This document shows, one piece after another, positions 1-8,668 of a DNA stretch of 64,000 nucleotides. The notes under the pieces are model-generated. The model was given only the letters and a program-made list of their open reading frames with translations. It was not told where the DNA came from and did no database searches. Both the position numbers and the translations under genes were made by a program. This DNA comes from Pelomonas margarita (GTDB lineage: Bacteria > Pseudomonadota > Gammaproteobacteria > Burkholderiales > Burkholderiaceae_C). How positions within the stretch are numbered: the stretch's first letter is position 1; each line of letters begins with the position of its first letter. The stretch is from the NCBI RefSeq assembly GCF_043555875.1, contig NZ_JBIGHW010000003.1:434001-498000 (forward strand). Reading direction: 5' to 3'.

Positions 1-816
1 GCCCACGCGCGACACCACCATCGCAGCCGCCACCGAGATCAGCAGCGCCGGGATCTGCGCGACGAGCGCGTCACCCACGGCCAGCAGGATGTAGCTGTTG
101 GCAGCCTGACCGGCAGACAGGCCGTGCTGCGCCACGCCGATGATGAAGCCGCCGACGATGTTGATCGCCAGGATCAGCATGCCCGCGATAGCGTCGCCTC
201 GCACGAACTTGCTGGCACCATCCATGGAGCCGAAGAAGTCCGCTTCGTCCGACAGCTCGGCGCGGCGGCGCTTGGCCTCGGCCTCGTTGATGAGGCCGGC
301 GTTGAGGTCGGCGTCCACGGCCATCTGCTTGCCGGGCATGGCATCCAGCGTGAAGCGCGCGCCGACCTCGGCGATGCGCTCCGCACCCTTGGTCACGACG
401 ATGAAGTTGATGACCACAAGGATGGCGAACACGATCAGGCCGACTGCGAAGTTGCCACCGATCAGGAAGTGCCCGAAGGCCTCGATGACCTTGCCGGCCG
501 CGCCCGTGCCCGTGTGGCCCTCCAGCAGCACCACGCGCGTGGACGCGACGTTGAGCGACAGGCGCATCAGCGTGGTCAGCAGCAACACGGTCGGGAAAGC
601 CGCGAAGTCCAGCGGCCGGATCATGTTGGCCGCCACCATGGTCACCATCACCGCCATCGCGATGTTGAAGGTGAACAGCAGGTCCAGCACGAAGGGCGGC
701 AGCGGCAGCACCATCATGGCCAGCACCAGCAGCACGGCCACCGGTGCGCCAAGCGCGGCGATGACGCCGGCACGCGGGCCGAGCAGGGCTTGGAGTTTGG
801 CGGTGAGCTGGTTCAT
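1..816 (-). CDS. flhA: FlhA, flagellar export gate protein (N-terminal part, cut by window edge)
   Basis: FlhA is the large inner-membrane gate subunit of the flagellar type III secretion system; its cytoplasmic ring receives export substrates. The window holds the first 272 codons, which run off the left edge without a stop. The visible part is the hydrophobic membrane domain, beginning MNQLTAKLQALLGP, with several membrane segments. It includes the FHIPEP-family signature around residues 145-175 (DAMPGKQMAVDADLNAG) followed by the charged loop EAEAKRRRAELSDE. The ATG at 816 follows flhB by about 100 bases, a gap that holds a short terminator-like hairpin and a FliA-like promoter. The missing C-terminal half should lie to the left. 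The identification is secure. Confidence 0.96.
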   Translation of the reverse strand, partial: MNQLTAKLQALLGPRAGVIAALGAPVAVLLVLAMMVLPLPPFVLDLLFTFNIAMAVMVTMVAANMIRPLDFAAFPTVLLLTTLMRLSLNVASTRVVLLEGHTGTGAAGKVIEAFGHFLIGGNFAVGLIVFAILVVINFIVVTKGAERIAEVGARFTLDAMPGKQMAVDADLNAGLINEAEAKRRRAELSDEADFFGSMDGASKFVRGDAIAGMLILAINIVGGFIIGVAQHGLSAGQAANSYILLAVGDALVAQIPALLISVAAAMVVSRVG

Positions 817-840
817 GGGGCGACAGGGATCTCACCCGCA

Positions 841-867
841 TTTTTCGCGGCAGCCCGCCAAACTTGA
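841..867 (-). promoter_or_regulatory. Putative FliA (sigma-28) promoter of flhA
   Basis: On the minus strand TCAA(G) at 867-864 is followed, after exactly 15 bases, by GCGAAAAA at 848-841. This resembles the sigma-28 pattern TAAA-N15-GCCGATAA and closely matches the fliS promoter in this window (TCAAGTTC...GCCGAAAA). It lies 25 bases upstream of the flhA ATG. The -10 is degenerate, so this is inference from pattern and position. Confidence 0.4.
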
Positions 868-884
868 GCCGGAGAAGCGGCGGG

Positions 885-904
885 AAAACCGCGCTGTTTC
901 GCGG
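885..904 (-). terminator. Weak terminator-like hairpin after flhB
   Basis: Read on the minus strand, CCGCG, a 6-base loop and CGCGG are followed by TTTT. It lies just downstream of the flhB stop and upstream of the flhA promoter-like site. The stem is only 5 bp, so it may attenuate rather than terminate. Confidence 0.4.
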
Positions 905-917
905 CCCGCAACGGCGC

Positions 918-2087
918 CTATTCGGCGAGGTCCTCGTCGGGCACCCAGCCCGGCTGGTTGTGCGGGTCCAGCTCGGGCGGCACATGCGGCTTGGGCATGT
1001 CGGGCCGGGCCACATGACGCGAGGCCAGTGCGGCGCGCAGCTGGTAGACGTAGGCCAGCACCTGCGCCACAGCACCGAACAGCGCAGCGGGGATCTCGTG
1101 GTCCAGCTTGGCGTGGGCGTACAGCGCACGCGCCAGCACCGGCTGCTGCAACACGGGTACCTTGCTCTCCTTGGCCAGGTCGCGGATCTTCAGCGCCAGC
1201 AGGTCCGCACCCTTGGCAATCACCTTGGGCGCGGCCATCTTGCCTTCCTCGTACTTGAGGGCCACGGCATAGTGGGTCGGGTTCATGACCACGAGGTCGG
1301 CCTGCGGCACGGCTGCCAGCATGCGGCGCTTGGCCATCTCGCGCATCTTGGCGCGGATTCTGGCCTTGACCTCCATGTTGCCTTCCATCTCCTTGAGTTC
1401 CTGCTTCGCCTCCTCACGGCTCATGCGCAGGCGGCGCAGCCACAGCTGGCGCTGCAGCGGCACATCGATGGCCGCGAACACCGCCAGCGCCACGGCCAGC
1501 AGCGCCAACCCGCCCATCAGCTGCTGGCCCGCATAGGCCAGCGCCGACGGCAGCGGCACGGACATGATGCTCACGTAGGCCGCCAGCCTGTCCTTCAGCA
1601 CCAGCGCGCCCACGGTACCCAGCACCAGCGCCAGCAGCACGGCCTTCAGTGCCGTGCCCAGACCCTGGCCGGTGAACAGCCGCTTGAGGCCGGAGATCGG
1701 GTCCAGGTGGCTGAACTTCGGCGCCAGCGGCTTCATCGTCCAGTTCCAGCCTCCGCTGGCCAGGTTGCTGGCGATGGCCGCCAGCATCAGCAGCAGCCCC
1801 AGCGGCAGCGCGACGAGTGCGAAGGCCAGTGACATCTCCACCAGGCGCTCAGCCATGAAACCGGGCCGCGCCAGCAGGCTGGCGTCGAAGTGCAGGCCCG
1901 TGCGCAGCATGCTGCGCAGCTCATCGACGATGAGCGGCCCACCCGCCATCAGCGCGGCACCGCCCGCAGCCATCATCGCGAAGTGCGGCAGGTCGCGCGA
2001 CCGCGGCAACTGCCCCTCGGCCCGAGATTTCTGGATCTTCTTGGGCGAGGCGGGTAGGTTGCGGTCTTGTGCGTCTTGGTCGGCCAT
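918..2087 (-). CDS. flhB: FlhB, flagellar export specificity-switch protein
   Basis: FlhB is the membrane component of the flagellar export apparatus that switches secretion from rod/hook to filament substrates. It does so together with the hook-length ruler FliK. The 389-residue product has the usual lysine/arginine-rich N-terminus (PKKIQKSRAEGQLPRS), about four membrane segments between residues 35 and 210, and a cytoplasmic domain. That domain carries the self-cleavage motif NPTH at residues 269-272. Length is normal; the C-terminal tail is proline-rich and acidic. The gene is separated from cheZ by a good terminator, so it probably has its own promoter, although only a poor TCAAG-type match is visible upstream. 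Confidence 0.97.
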   Translation of the reverse strand: MADQDAQDRNLPASPKKIQKSRAEGQLPRSRDLPHFAMMAAGGAALMAGGPLIVDELRSMLRTGLHFDASLLARPGFMAERLVEMSLAFALVALPLGLLLMLAAIASNLASGGWNWTMKPLAPKFSHLDPISGLKRLFTGQGLGTALKAVLLALVLGTVGALVLKDRLAAYVSIMSVPLPSALAYAGQQLMGGLALLAVALAVFAAIDVPLQRQLWLRRLRMSREEAKQELKEMEGNMEVKARIRAKMREMAKRRMLAAVPQADLVVMNPTHYAVALKYEEGKMAAPKVIAKGADLLALKIRDLAKESKVPVLQQPVLARALYAHAKLDHEIPAALFGAVAQVLAYVYQLRAALASRHVARPDMPKPHVPPELDPHNQPGWVPDEDLAE

Positions 2088-2214
2088 GGCGGTTTGTCAG
2101 CGCTGGCCAGATTGTTCCGAGCCTGCCCCGCCCACTTGAGCGGGAATAGCGTGGCACACACCGCCCTGTTCCGCGTCCACCACGGCCAACACCGCCACAG
2201 CAGCACCGCCAGAA

Positions 2215-2240
2215 ATGCAAAAGGCCGGCAATTGCCGGCC
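2215..2240 (-). terminator. Rho-independent terminator after cheZ
   Basis: A perfect 18-bp palindrome, GGCCGGCAATTGCCGGCC (2223-2240), is followed on the minus strand by TTTTGCATTT. It sits about 30 bases beyond the cheZ stop and ends the motAB-cheYZ unit before flhB. Confidence 0.8.
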
Positions 2241-2272
2241 CTGTCTGGTGCGCCCGCTGCGCAGCGAGGGGT

Positions 2273-2908
2273 TCAGAAACCCAGGCTGGCCAGCAGGTCG
2301 TCGACCTCGCCCTGGTTGGTGACGACGTCGGTGCGGCCTTCGGCGTTGACGACCGGCCCCTGCAGGATGTTCGGGTCAACCTTCTCTCGCTGCTCCGGCG
2401 GCACCACCTGCACCAGCAACTTCACAAGGCTGTCTTCCAGGTCGTTGGCCAGGTTCACGACCTTGGCGACGACCTGGCCGGTGAGGTCGTGGAAGTCCTG
2501 CGCCAGCATGATGTCGGTCAGGTGGTTGTCGATGCTCGTGGTGCGGCTCTCGACATCCTTGACGAAGTTCATCACCGCACCGCTGGCGACGGCCCGGACG
2601 GGGTCGGCCACGATGGCGGCAGCCAGCTCCTGCGTCGCCTTGCTGATGCCCGCGTGCTCGGCCTTGGCCTGGTCTACAGAATTCAGCACCTTCTCGGCCG
2701 CAGCGGCCGTCTTGCTGGCGATGTAGCTCAGGCGGCTGCGCGCATCGGGCAGGCCGTCGGTGGCCACCTGCAGCTTGGGCATGACGCCCAGGCGCTGCAT
2801 GGTGTCATGCAGCGTGCGGGTGATGGTACCGAGCTGCTGGAAGACTTCGGGCGAGACAAGCAGCGGCTCCTGCGCGTTGCCCAACTGATCCAACTGATCC
2901 ATCGACAT
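2273..2908 (-). CDS. cheZ: CheZ, phosphatase of CheY-P
   Basis: CheZ removes the phosphoryl group from CheY-P and so ends the motor-switching signal. With the ATG at 2908 the product is 211 residues. The catalytic segment AQDFHDLTGQVV contains the key Asp and Gln (D141, Q145) in the DxxxQ spacing known from E. coli CheZ. The C-terminus GEVDDLLASLGF matches the CheY-binding tail. An in-frame TTG 30 bases further upstream overlaps the cheY stop; I prefer the ATG because AAGGGG lies 7 bases before it. The gene follows cheY directly, and both are read with motA and motB. Confidence 0.95.
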   Translation of the reverse strand: MSMDQLDQLGNAQEPLLVSPEVFQQLGTITRTLHDTMQRLGVMPKLQVATDGLPDARSRLSYIASKTAAAAEKVLNSVDQAKAEHAGISKATQELAAAIVADPVRAVASGAVMNFVKDVESRTTSIDNHLTDIMLAQDFHDLTGQVVAKVVNLANDLEDSLVKLLVQVVPPEQREKVDPNILQGPVVNAEGRTDVVTNQGEVDDLLASLGF

Positions 2909-2934
2909 GACAGTCCCCTTTTGAATTGTTGTCG

Positions 2935-3327
2935 TCAAGCAGCCGCTGCCAGCTTCTGCATGATCTTGAGAACTTTCTCTTCCAGCGTCGCCTTGGTGAA
3001 AGGCTTGACGATGTAGCCGGCGGCGCCGGACTGCGCCGCCAGCACGATGTCTTCCTTGCGGGCCTCGGCCGTCACCATCAGCACCGGCAGGTGCTTGAGG
3101 TTGGGGTCCTCCTTGATGGCCTTCAGCAACTCGAAGCCCGTCATGTTGGGCATGTTGATGTCGCTGACGACGAAATCGAACTTGGCGCCCTTGAGCATGC
3201 TCAGCGCCTCGACGCCGTCTTCGGCCTCTTCACAGTTGTTGTAGCCGATCTCTTTCAGCAGACCGCGGACGATGCGGCGCATGGTGGAGAAGTCGTCAAC
3301 GACCAGGAATTTCATGTCAGCGCTCAT
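2935..3327 (-). CDS. cheY: CheY, chemotaxis response regulator
   Basis: This is a single receiver-domain protein of 130 residues that carries the phosphoryl group from CheA to the flagellar switch (FliM). All functional residues are visible: the acidic pair D11/D12, phospho-acceptor D56 in VVSDINMPN, T86 and K108. The sequence is close to classical enterobacterial CheY. The start is preceded by GAGG (AGAGGATCGCC). It lies between motB and cheZ in one transcription unit, 26 bases from cheZ. A second, different CheY lies next to cheA at 39305. Confidence 0.96.
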   Translation of the reverse strand: MSADMKFLVVDDFSTMRRIVRGLLKEIGYNNCEEAEDGVEALSMLKGAKFDFVVSDINMPNMTGFELLKAIKEDPNLKHLPVLMVTAEARKEDIVLAAQSGAAGYIVKPFTKATLEEKVLKIMQKLAAAA

Positions 3328-3382
3328 GGCGATCCTCTATCTGGGGCAGGCGGGATTTCAGGGTCAGGCCGCAGTCTAGTTT

Positions 3383-4357
3383 CTAGCGGCCGGCCCCCGG
3401 CGGCTGAGTTTGCGGCATTTTGCCGATAGCGGGCACTTGCGTGGCCTCCTGCGGCGCGGAAGCCGCATCGACCTCGGGCTCGTCCGGCACGTTCTTCAGC
3501 ACCGCATCCTCCGCGTCACGGTTCATGACGATGATGCTGATGCGGCGGTTCAGAGCGCCATTCGGGTCCTTGGCATCCAGCAGCTTGCTGGCCGCCAGCC
3601 CTTGCACGCGCAGCATGCGCGCCTCCTGCAGCCCGCCTGCCACCAGTTCGCGGCGGGACGCATTGGCCCGGTCGGCCGACAGCTCCCAGTTGCTGTAGCC
3701 CTTGTCACCTGCGGAGAAGGGCTGGGCGTCGGTATGACCTTCCACCGTCAGGCGGTTGGGCACTTCGGTCAGCACGCTGCCCAACTCCTGCAGCAGCTCG
3801 CGCATGTAGGGCTTCACGACGGCGCTGCCACTGTCGAACATGGGCCGGTTGCCCTCGTCGACGATCTGGATGCGCAGACCTTCCTTGGTCATGTCCAGCC
3901 GGATCTGGCCGCCCAAAGCAGCCAGCTTGGGGTTCTCGGCCAGCACGTCCTCGACCTTGGTCTTGAGCTGCTCCAACCGCGCCCGCTCGGCTTTGCGCTG
4001 CTCTTCCTTGAGCGCGCGCAGCGTGTAGCTGGACTTCTTGGCGTCGCTCTGGCCTTCCTTGACCTGGCCGGTCTCGCGTGTGAGGTCCTTGCCGCCGCCG
4101 CGCACGACGCTGGAGGAGTCGCCCGAGCCCGAGCCGCCCAGCATGGCCACGCGCAATGGCGACTGGAAGTACTCGGCGATGCCCTTCTTGTCGCCCTCGG
4201 TGGTGGAGCCCAGCAGCCACATCAGCAGGAAGAAGGCCATCATGGCCGTCACGAAGTCGGCGTAGGCAATCTTCCACGCGCCGCCGTGCGCCGCGTGGCC
4301 GCCCTTCTTCACCTTCTTGATGATGATGGGCTGGAGCTTCTTTGCGTCGCCGGCCAC
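3383..4357 (-). CDS. motB: MotB, stator subunit with peptidoglycan-binding domain
   Basis: MotB pairs with MotA in the proton-driven stator and anchors it to peptidoglycan. The 324-residue protein has a basic N-terminus and one membrane helix beginning AYADFVTAMMAFFLLMWLLG. Its Asp34 is the proton-carrying residue of the family. A C-terminal OmpA-like domain follows (LTVEGHTDAQPF at about 205-215). The start is GTG at 4357: an in-frame stop lies just upstream and no ATG is available. The stretch between motA and motB holds a truncated copy of the dispersed repeat. Arrangement and motifs make the assignment firm. Confidence 0.96.
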   Translation of the reverse strand: MAGDAKKLQPIIIKKVKKGGHAAHGGAWKIAYADFVTAMMAFFLLMWLLGSTTEGDKKGIAEYFQSPLRVAMLGGSGSGDSSSVVRGGGKDLTRETGQVKEGQSDAKKSSYTLRALKEEQRKAERARLEQLKTKVEDVLAENPKLAALGGQIRLDMTKEGLRIQIVDEGNRPMFDSGSAVVKPYMRELLQELGSVLTEVPNRLTVEGHTDAQPFSAGDKGYSNWELSADRANASRRELVAGGLQEARMLRVQGLAASKLLDAKDPNGALNRRISIIVMNRDAEDAVLKNVPDEPEVDAASAPQEATQVPAIGKMPQTQPPGAGR

Positions 4358-4390
4358 TACGCAGCCCCCATGTCACCGAGTACGGCTGCC

Positions 4391-4438
4391 GCCGCCCGAG
4401 GGGGCGCGGCCGGCCTTGGGGCGGCCCGGCGGCCGGCC
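4391..4438 (+). repeat. Truncated copy of dispersed intergenic repeat (motB-motA gap)
   Basis: On the minus strand this stretch reads CGCCGGGCCGCCCCAAG and ends CCCCTCGGGCGGC. It keeps the two ends of the repeat found complete at 10809, 19415 and 21729, but lacks the central GGCGATG...CATCGCC stem. Confidence 0.6.
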
Positions 4439-4454
4439 ATGGCTGCGCTTGTCA

Positions 4455-5312
4455 TCACTTCTTCTTCACGTGACCTTCGAGCTCGGAGAAGCTCGGACGG
4501 TCGCCAGAGAACAGCACCTTGCGGCCGAACTCGATGGCCACCTGCGGCGCGTAGCCCTGCATGCTGGCCAGCAGCGTGGTCTTGATGCACTGGAATTCCT
4601 TGCCGGCGTCTTCCACCTTCTGCTCCAGCAGGCCGCCCAGCGGCTCGACGAAGCCGTAGGCCAGCAGAATGCCCAGGAAGGTACCGACCAGTGCCGAGCC
4701 GATCATGCCGCCCAGCACCGCGGGCGGCTGGCCCACCGAGCCCATGGTGTTCACCACGCCCAGCACTGCCGCCACGATGCCGAAGGCCGGCAGGCCGCCG
4801 GCCAGGCGACCCAGCGCGGCCACGGCTGCGTGCTCTTCCTGGTGGTGGGTCTCGATCTCGCTGTCCATCAGCGACTCGATCTCGTGCGCGTTCAGGTTGC
4901 CCGACACCATCATGCGCAGGTAGTCGGTGATGAACTCCGTGACGTGGTGGTCATTGCCCACCACCGGGTATTTCTGGAACAGCGGCGAGCTGTGCGGATC
5001 CTCGACGTCCTTCTCGATGGACATCAGGCCTTCCTTGCGCGCCTTCTGCAGGATGTCGTACATCAGCGCCAGCAGCTCCATGTACCGCGCTTTGCTGTAC
5101 TTGCTGCCCTTGAAACACAGGCCCAGGCCCGCGATGGTGGCCTTGACGACCTTCATCTGGTTGTTGGCCAGAAAGGCGCCGATGGCCGCGCCGAAGATGG
5201 TCGTCATCTCGAAAGGCAACGCCTTCAGGATCACGCCCATGTTCCCGCCGTGCACGATGTAGACGCCGAAGATGCAGGCCAAGGCGAGGAGCCAGCCGAT
5301 GATGACGAACAT
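4455..5312 (-). CDS. motA: MotA, stator proton-channel subunit
   Basis: MotA forms the proton channel of the flagellar stator with MotB and pushes on FliG of the rotor. The 285-residue product has the expected four membrane helices: two at the N-terminus (MFVIIGWLLALACIFGVYIV and the segment before residue 50), and two near residues 165-220 (GIVAAVLGVVNTMGS). Between them is a charged cytoplasmic loop containing FIVHG-family-like residues and the glutamate/arginine-rich segment that contacts FliG. Length is normal. It is the first gene of the motAB-cheYZ unit; I found no convincing FliA box in the 89 bases upstream. Confidence 0.96.
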   Translation of the reverse strand: MFVIIGWLLALACIFGVYIVHGGNMGVILKALPFEMTTIFGAAIGAFLANNQMKVVKATIAGLGLCFKGSKYSKARYMELLALMYDILQKARKEGLMSIEKDVEDPHSSPLFQKYPVVGNDHHVTEFITDYLRMMVSGNLNAHEIESLMDSEIETHHQEEHAAVAALGRLAGGLPAFGIVAAVLGVVNTMGSVGQPPAVLGGMIGSALVGTFLGILLAYGFVEPLGGLLEQKVEDAGKEFQCIKTTLLASMQGYAPQVAIEFGRKVLFSGDRPSFSELEGHVKKK

Positions 5313-5401
5313 GCTTGGTCGAGGTGGAGGTGGTCAACCCTCAACGGCCCGCTGCCGGGAGGTTCATAAAGTATGCCGCGCCGGGCGCGGCCCTGAACGC
5401 A

Positions 5402-6172
5402 TCATTTAGCGGGCTTTGACGCAACATTACGCGCCACCCGGTAGACCCGGACGTACTGGCCGTGGGGCAGCTGCCACTGCGCGGCTGGCGCCACCTCGGG
5501 CACCGCGAAGTCCAGGCTGACCAGCCAGGCGCCGGGCGCCATCTCGGCGCAGGCCTTGGCCCAGACCCGCGGCATGGACTCGGGCCGCTGGAACACATAG
5601 ACCAGCGCGAACGGCGCCCAGTCGTCGGCCCACAGGTCGCCCCGCCGCACACGCGCGCCGCGCGCCCGCCAGCGGGCCAGCCAAGCCAGCGGCCGACTCC
5701 ACTCCACTCCTTCGACATCCGCCTGCGGATAGGCCGCCCGCAGCTCGCGCAGGCCGTCACCCGTGCCGCAGCCGGCGTCCAGCACCCGCGCGCCGGGCGC
5801 CAGCGGCGCCGCCTCGGCCAGGCCGGCCAGCGCGCCACGCGGCGTCGGAAACAGCGGCGCCTCGCTCCAGCTGCGCCGCGGGTACAGCCACCACAGCAGC
5901 GCCAGCGGCAGCAGCCACAGCAGCGCGGGCGCCCCACCCTGCCAGCCCAGCATCAGCGTCGACAGCGGGAAACCCAAGGCCGCGATCAGGCGCCGCCAGC
6001 GTGCCGCGTAGAGCAGCGCCAGCGCACCGCCGAGCCCGGCGCCCGCGATGAGCGCGATCTCCCGCCCCAGGCCCAGCCGCAGCAGCAGCGCTTGGGCGAG
6101 CCAGGCGGCCAGCCACACCAGCAGGGCCGACAAGGGCCAGACCGTGACCAGCCGACGCAGGCCGGCGCTCAC
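5402..6172 (-). CDS. Membrane-anchored SAM-dependent methyltransferase
   Basis: This 256-residue protein combines three to four hydrophobic segments in the first ~105 residues with a class I methyltransferase domain. The S-adenosylmethionine-binding loop VLDAGCGTGDGLRELR lies near residues 140-155, and a later segment YVFQRPESMPRVWAKA is typical of these folds. The start is a GTG at 6172 that overlaps the stop of the upstream glycosyltransferase (GTGA), so the two are translationally coupled. The domain assignment is solid. The substrate is unknown; from context I infer a glycan or a membrane-linked sugar used for surface or flagellin modification. Confidence 0.75.
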   Translation of the reverse strand: MSAGLRRLVTVWPLSALLVWLAAWLAQALLLRLGLGREIALIAGAGLGGALALLYAARWRRLIAALGFPLSTLMLGWQGGAPALLWLLPLALLWWLYPRRSWSEAPLFPTPRGALAGLAEAAPLAPGARVLDAGCGTGDGLRELRAAYPQADVEGVEWSRPLAWLARWRARGARVRRGDLWADDWAPFALVYVFQRPESMPRVWAKACAEMAPGAWLVSLDFAVPEVAPAAQWQLPHGQYVRVYRVARNVASKPAK

Positions 6173-7227
6173 GGCCACGGGTGCGCCGCGCGCAGTTCCG
6201 CAGCCTCGGCCGCGCGGCCCGTACCTTCCAGCACCAGGGCCAGGTTGTGCGCGGCGAGGAAGCTGCCGCGGCCGGCCACCGCACCGGGCTGCTCCGGGCG
6301 CTCGCCCAGCGCCAGGCAGCGCTGCCAGGCCGCCTCGATCATGGGCAGCAGCTCGCCCGCCTGCGCCGGCTGCTCGGCCGCCAGGTCCAGCAGCACATCG
6401 CCAATGGCGAAGAAGAAATCGGGCGAGTCGGCCGCGGCGTCCAGCTGCGTGTTCGCGAAGTCCATCGCATCGGCATGGCGCCCCAGGCATTTCAGCGCAA
6501 ACAGGCGGCGCGGCAGCAGATCGGGCCACCAGGGGGCGGCGCCCACGGCCGGCAGCGCGCAGGCTCGGGCGAAGGCCGCTTCGGCGCCGTCGTGCTCGTC
6601 GTAAACCGCGCAGTCCTTGCCCAGCTGGTACCAGAGGTAGGCGTCGTCCGGCGCCTCGGCCAGCGCCTGCTGCAGCAGCTGGCGATTGCGGCCTCGCTTG
6701 TGGGCCAGCCGCTCGGCCACGTAGCCGTCATGCCCAACCACCAGCGGCAGTCGGCGCACCGGCAAGGCGTGCTGAGGCTGCTCGTGCACCCGGCCGGCAT
6801 AGCGCAACGGGCCGGGCAGCACACGGCTTAGCCAGGCGACAGCCTCAGCCTGGCGCTCGGGCGCGAGGTCGAAGCGGTCACGCAGCTGCAACGCGCCGAC
6901 GAACGACGGCGGCGTGTCGCGAAGCGCCTGCAGCGCCTCGCCACCATCGATCAGCCACTCGTCGGCATCCAGCACCAGATGCCAGTCCGCGCCGGCCAGC
7001 GCCAGCGCCTCGTTGCGGGCGGCCGAGAAGTCGTCGCACCACGCAAAGCGGGCAACGCGCGCGCCGTGCAAGCGGGCGACCCGTACCGTGTCGTCGCGCG
7101 AGCCGGTGTCCAGCACCAGCATCTCGTCCACCCACGGCCGCACGCTGTCCAGCAGCCGACCGATGCGCGCGGCCTCGTCGCGGGCGATCACGACAAGGGC
7201 CAGGCGGCAGGGCACAGCAGCGGTCAT
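6169..7227 (-). CDS. Family 2 glycosyltransferase with helical-repeat C-terminus
   Basis: The N-terminal ~200 residues are a GT-A fold glycosyltransferase of family 2. The opening LALVVIARDEAARIGRLLDS, the segment DEMLVLDTGSRDDT and the DxD motif LVLDADEW (about residue 95) bind the nucleotide sugar and metal. The remaining ~150 residues look like TPR-type helices (DDAYLWYQLGKDCAVYDEHDGAEAAFARA), a common layout in enzymes that extend glycans on proteins. I chose the ATG at 7227 rather than a start further upstream because the family sequence begins there. It reads away from the GT32 gene at 7359, with 131 bases between them. Likely role: part of a flagellin or surface-glycan modification set (inference). 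Confidence 0.82.
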   Translation of the reverse strand: MTAAVPCRLALVVIARDEAARIGRLLDSVRPWVDEMLVLDTGSRDDTVRVARLHGARVARFAWCDDFSAARNEALALAGADWHLVLDADEWLIDGGEALQALRDTPPSFVGALQLRDRFDLAPERQAEAVAWLSRVLPGPLRYAGRVHEQPQHALPVRRLPLVVGHDGYVAERLAHKRGRNRQLLQQALAEAPDDAYLWYQLGKDCAVYDEHDGAEAAFARACALPAVGAAPWWPDLLPRRLFALKCLGRHADAMDFANTQLDAAADSPDFFFAIGDVLLDLAAEQPAQAGELLPMIEAAWQRCLALGERPEQPGAVAGRGSFLAAHNLALVLEGTGRAAEAAELRAAHPWP

Positions 7228-7358
7228 GCCGGCATTGTGGTCATGCGCGAGGCCCCGCTCGGCGATTTCAAGGGCGGATTTCCCCCTCTTCACCGCGTTT
7301 CGCGCCGGCGGCAGGCGGCCTAGAGTCACGCCACTTCCACCGTCCGCGAGGCTCTCTC

Positions 7359-8000
7359 ATGATCCCCCGCACCCTGCACGTGATCTGGGTGGGCGACGAA
7401 TCCAAGCGCCCCGACAACTGCATAGACACCTGGCGCCAGCACAACCCCGACTGGACCGTGCGCGTCTGGGGCAACGAGGAGCTCGCCAGCTATGGCTGGG
7501 TGAACGCCAGCCACATGCGCGACATGGCCAAGCGCGAGCTCAACGGTGTGGCCGACCTGATGCGCTGGGAGATCCTGTATCACGAGGGTGGCTTCGTCGT
7601 GGACGCCGACAGCATCTGCAAGCGCCCGCTGGAGCCCTGGCTGTTCGAGGGCGAGGCCTGCGCCTGCTGGGAAAACGAGCTGATCCGCCCCGGCCTGATC
7701 GCCGCCGGCTATGTGGCCTCCGTGCCCGAGAACCCCTTCTTCGGCCAGATCATCCTGGACCTGCAGAAGGAAACCACTGTTGTCGACCGCATGGCCTGGC
7801 AGAGCGTGGGCCCGCTGTACCTGACCGAGCAGGTGCGCATGCAGCGCTATGCCAACCTGACCATCTGGCCCAGCCACTTCTTCATCCCGCGCCACTTCAC
7901 CGGCCTGGAATACACCGGCGGCGGCCCTGTGTTCGCCGCGCAAGAATGGGGCAGTACCCTGGGCAAGTACGACGAATTGCACAAGAGGAAAGTCGCATGA
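7359..8000 (+). CDS. GT32 (OCH1-like) glycosyltransferase
   Basis: This 213-residue protein belongs to the OCH1/capsular-sugar transferase group. It opens MIPRTLHVIWVGDESKRPD and carries the nucleotide-sugar and metal-binding segment GGFVVDADSICKRPLEPW, with DxD within a typical LMRWEILYHEGG context. Such enzymes transfer a hexose in glycan assembly. GAGG lies 7 bases before the ATG. It overlaps the following methyltransferase gene by 4 bases (ATGA), and that gene overlaps the GT41 gene, so the three form a tightly coupled unit. The sugar and acceptor cannot be read from the sequence. Confidence 0.8.
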   Translation: MIPRTLHVIWVGDESKRPDNCIDTWRQHNPDWTVRVWGNEELASYGWVNASHMRDMAKRELNGVADLMRWEILYHEGGFVVDADSICKRPLEPWLFEGEACACWENELIRPGLIAAGYVASVPENPFFGQIILDLQKETTVVDRMAWQSVGPLYLTEQVRMQRYANLTIWPSHFFIPRHFTGLEYTGGGPVFAAQEWGSTLGKYDELHKRKVA

Positions 8001-8668
8001 GCGCCGTCCTCGCCACCGAGCGCAAGACCATGGATGAGCTGCCCGTCTCCCCGCTGGAATACGCGCATCAGAAGTACTTCGTGCAGAAGGTCAAGGTCGG
8101 CGAGGACTTCGTCGGCGTGCCGCGGCTGGACGCCTTCGTCGCGTTGTGCGCGGACAAGCGCGTGCTGCACGTGGGCTGCGTGGACTGGCCCATCACCGAC
8201 CTGAAACGATCGCTGCACCTGCAGCTCGACGCGCACTGCCAGCTCGACGGCTTCGACATCCACGGCGAGGTCTTCCCGTTGATGCAGCCCCACCTGAAGG
8301 GCCGTCTCTTCAGCGACTGGGCCGACGTGACCGACCGCTACGACACCGTGCTGGTGCCCGAGGTGCTGGAGCATGTGCCCGACGTGGGCGGCTTCCTGAA
8401 GCAGCTGGATGCCGTGGGCGCCGAGCAATACATCATCACCGTGCCCGATGCGTACTCCTGCTTTCGCCGGCACTTCGACTACAACAGTGGCGCGCAGACC
8501 TTTGTCGAGGTCGTGCACCCGGACCACAACTGCTGGTACACGCCATACACACTGGCCAACGTGATCCGCAAGTACACGCCCTGGCAGCTGGACGGCATGT
8601 TCTTCTTCAACGGCATGTCGCTGCTGGCCGTGGCCAGCCGGACGGCGGCGCCCTCGGCTGCCGAGTGA
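7997..8668 (+). CDS. Putative SAM-dependent methyltransferase of the glycosylation island
   Basis: The 223-residue product has a class I methyltransferase core. A variant SAM loop RVLHVGCVDWPITDLKRS lies near residue 55, followed by the acidic strand HCQLDGFDIHGEVFP. The segment YDTVLVPEVLEHVPDVGGFLKQL matches the VLEHV/FLKxL region of Methyltransf_11/23-type enzymes. The loop is GCVDW rather than GCGxG, so it is a divergent member. It sits between two glycosyltransferase genes with 4-base overlaps on both sides. That suggests it methylates the sugar the neighbours attach. Function as a methyltransferase is probable; the substrate is inference. Confidence 0.7.
   Translation: MSAVLATERKTMDELPVSPLEYAHQKYFVQKVKVGEDFVGVPRLDAFVALCADKRVLHVGCVDWPITDLKRSLHLQLDAHCQLDGFDIHGEVFPLMQPHLKGRLFSDWADVTDRYDTVLVPEVLEHVPDVGGFLKQLDAVGAEQYIITVPDAYSCFRRHFDYNSGAQTFVEVVHPDHNCWYTPYTLANVIRKYTPWQLDGMFFFNGMSLLAVASRTAAPSAAE

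Noticed and set aside
2113..2139. A FliA-like promoter of flhB
   Set aside because: TCAA is present with the right spacing, but the -10 (TCGGAACA) matches only half of the consensus.
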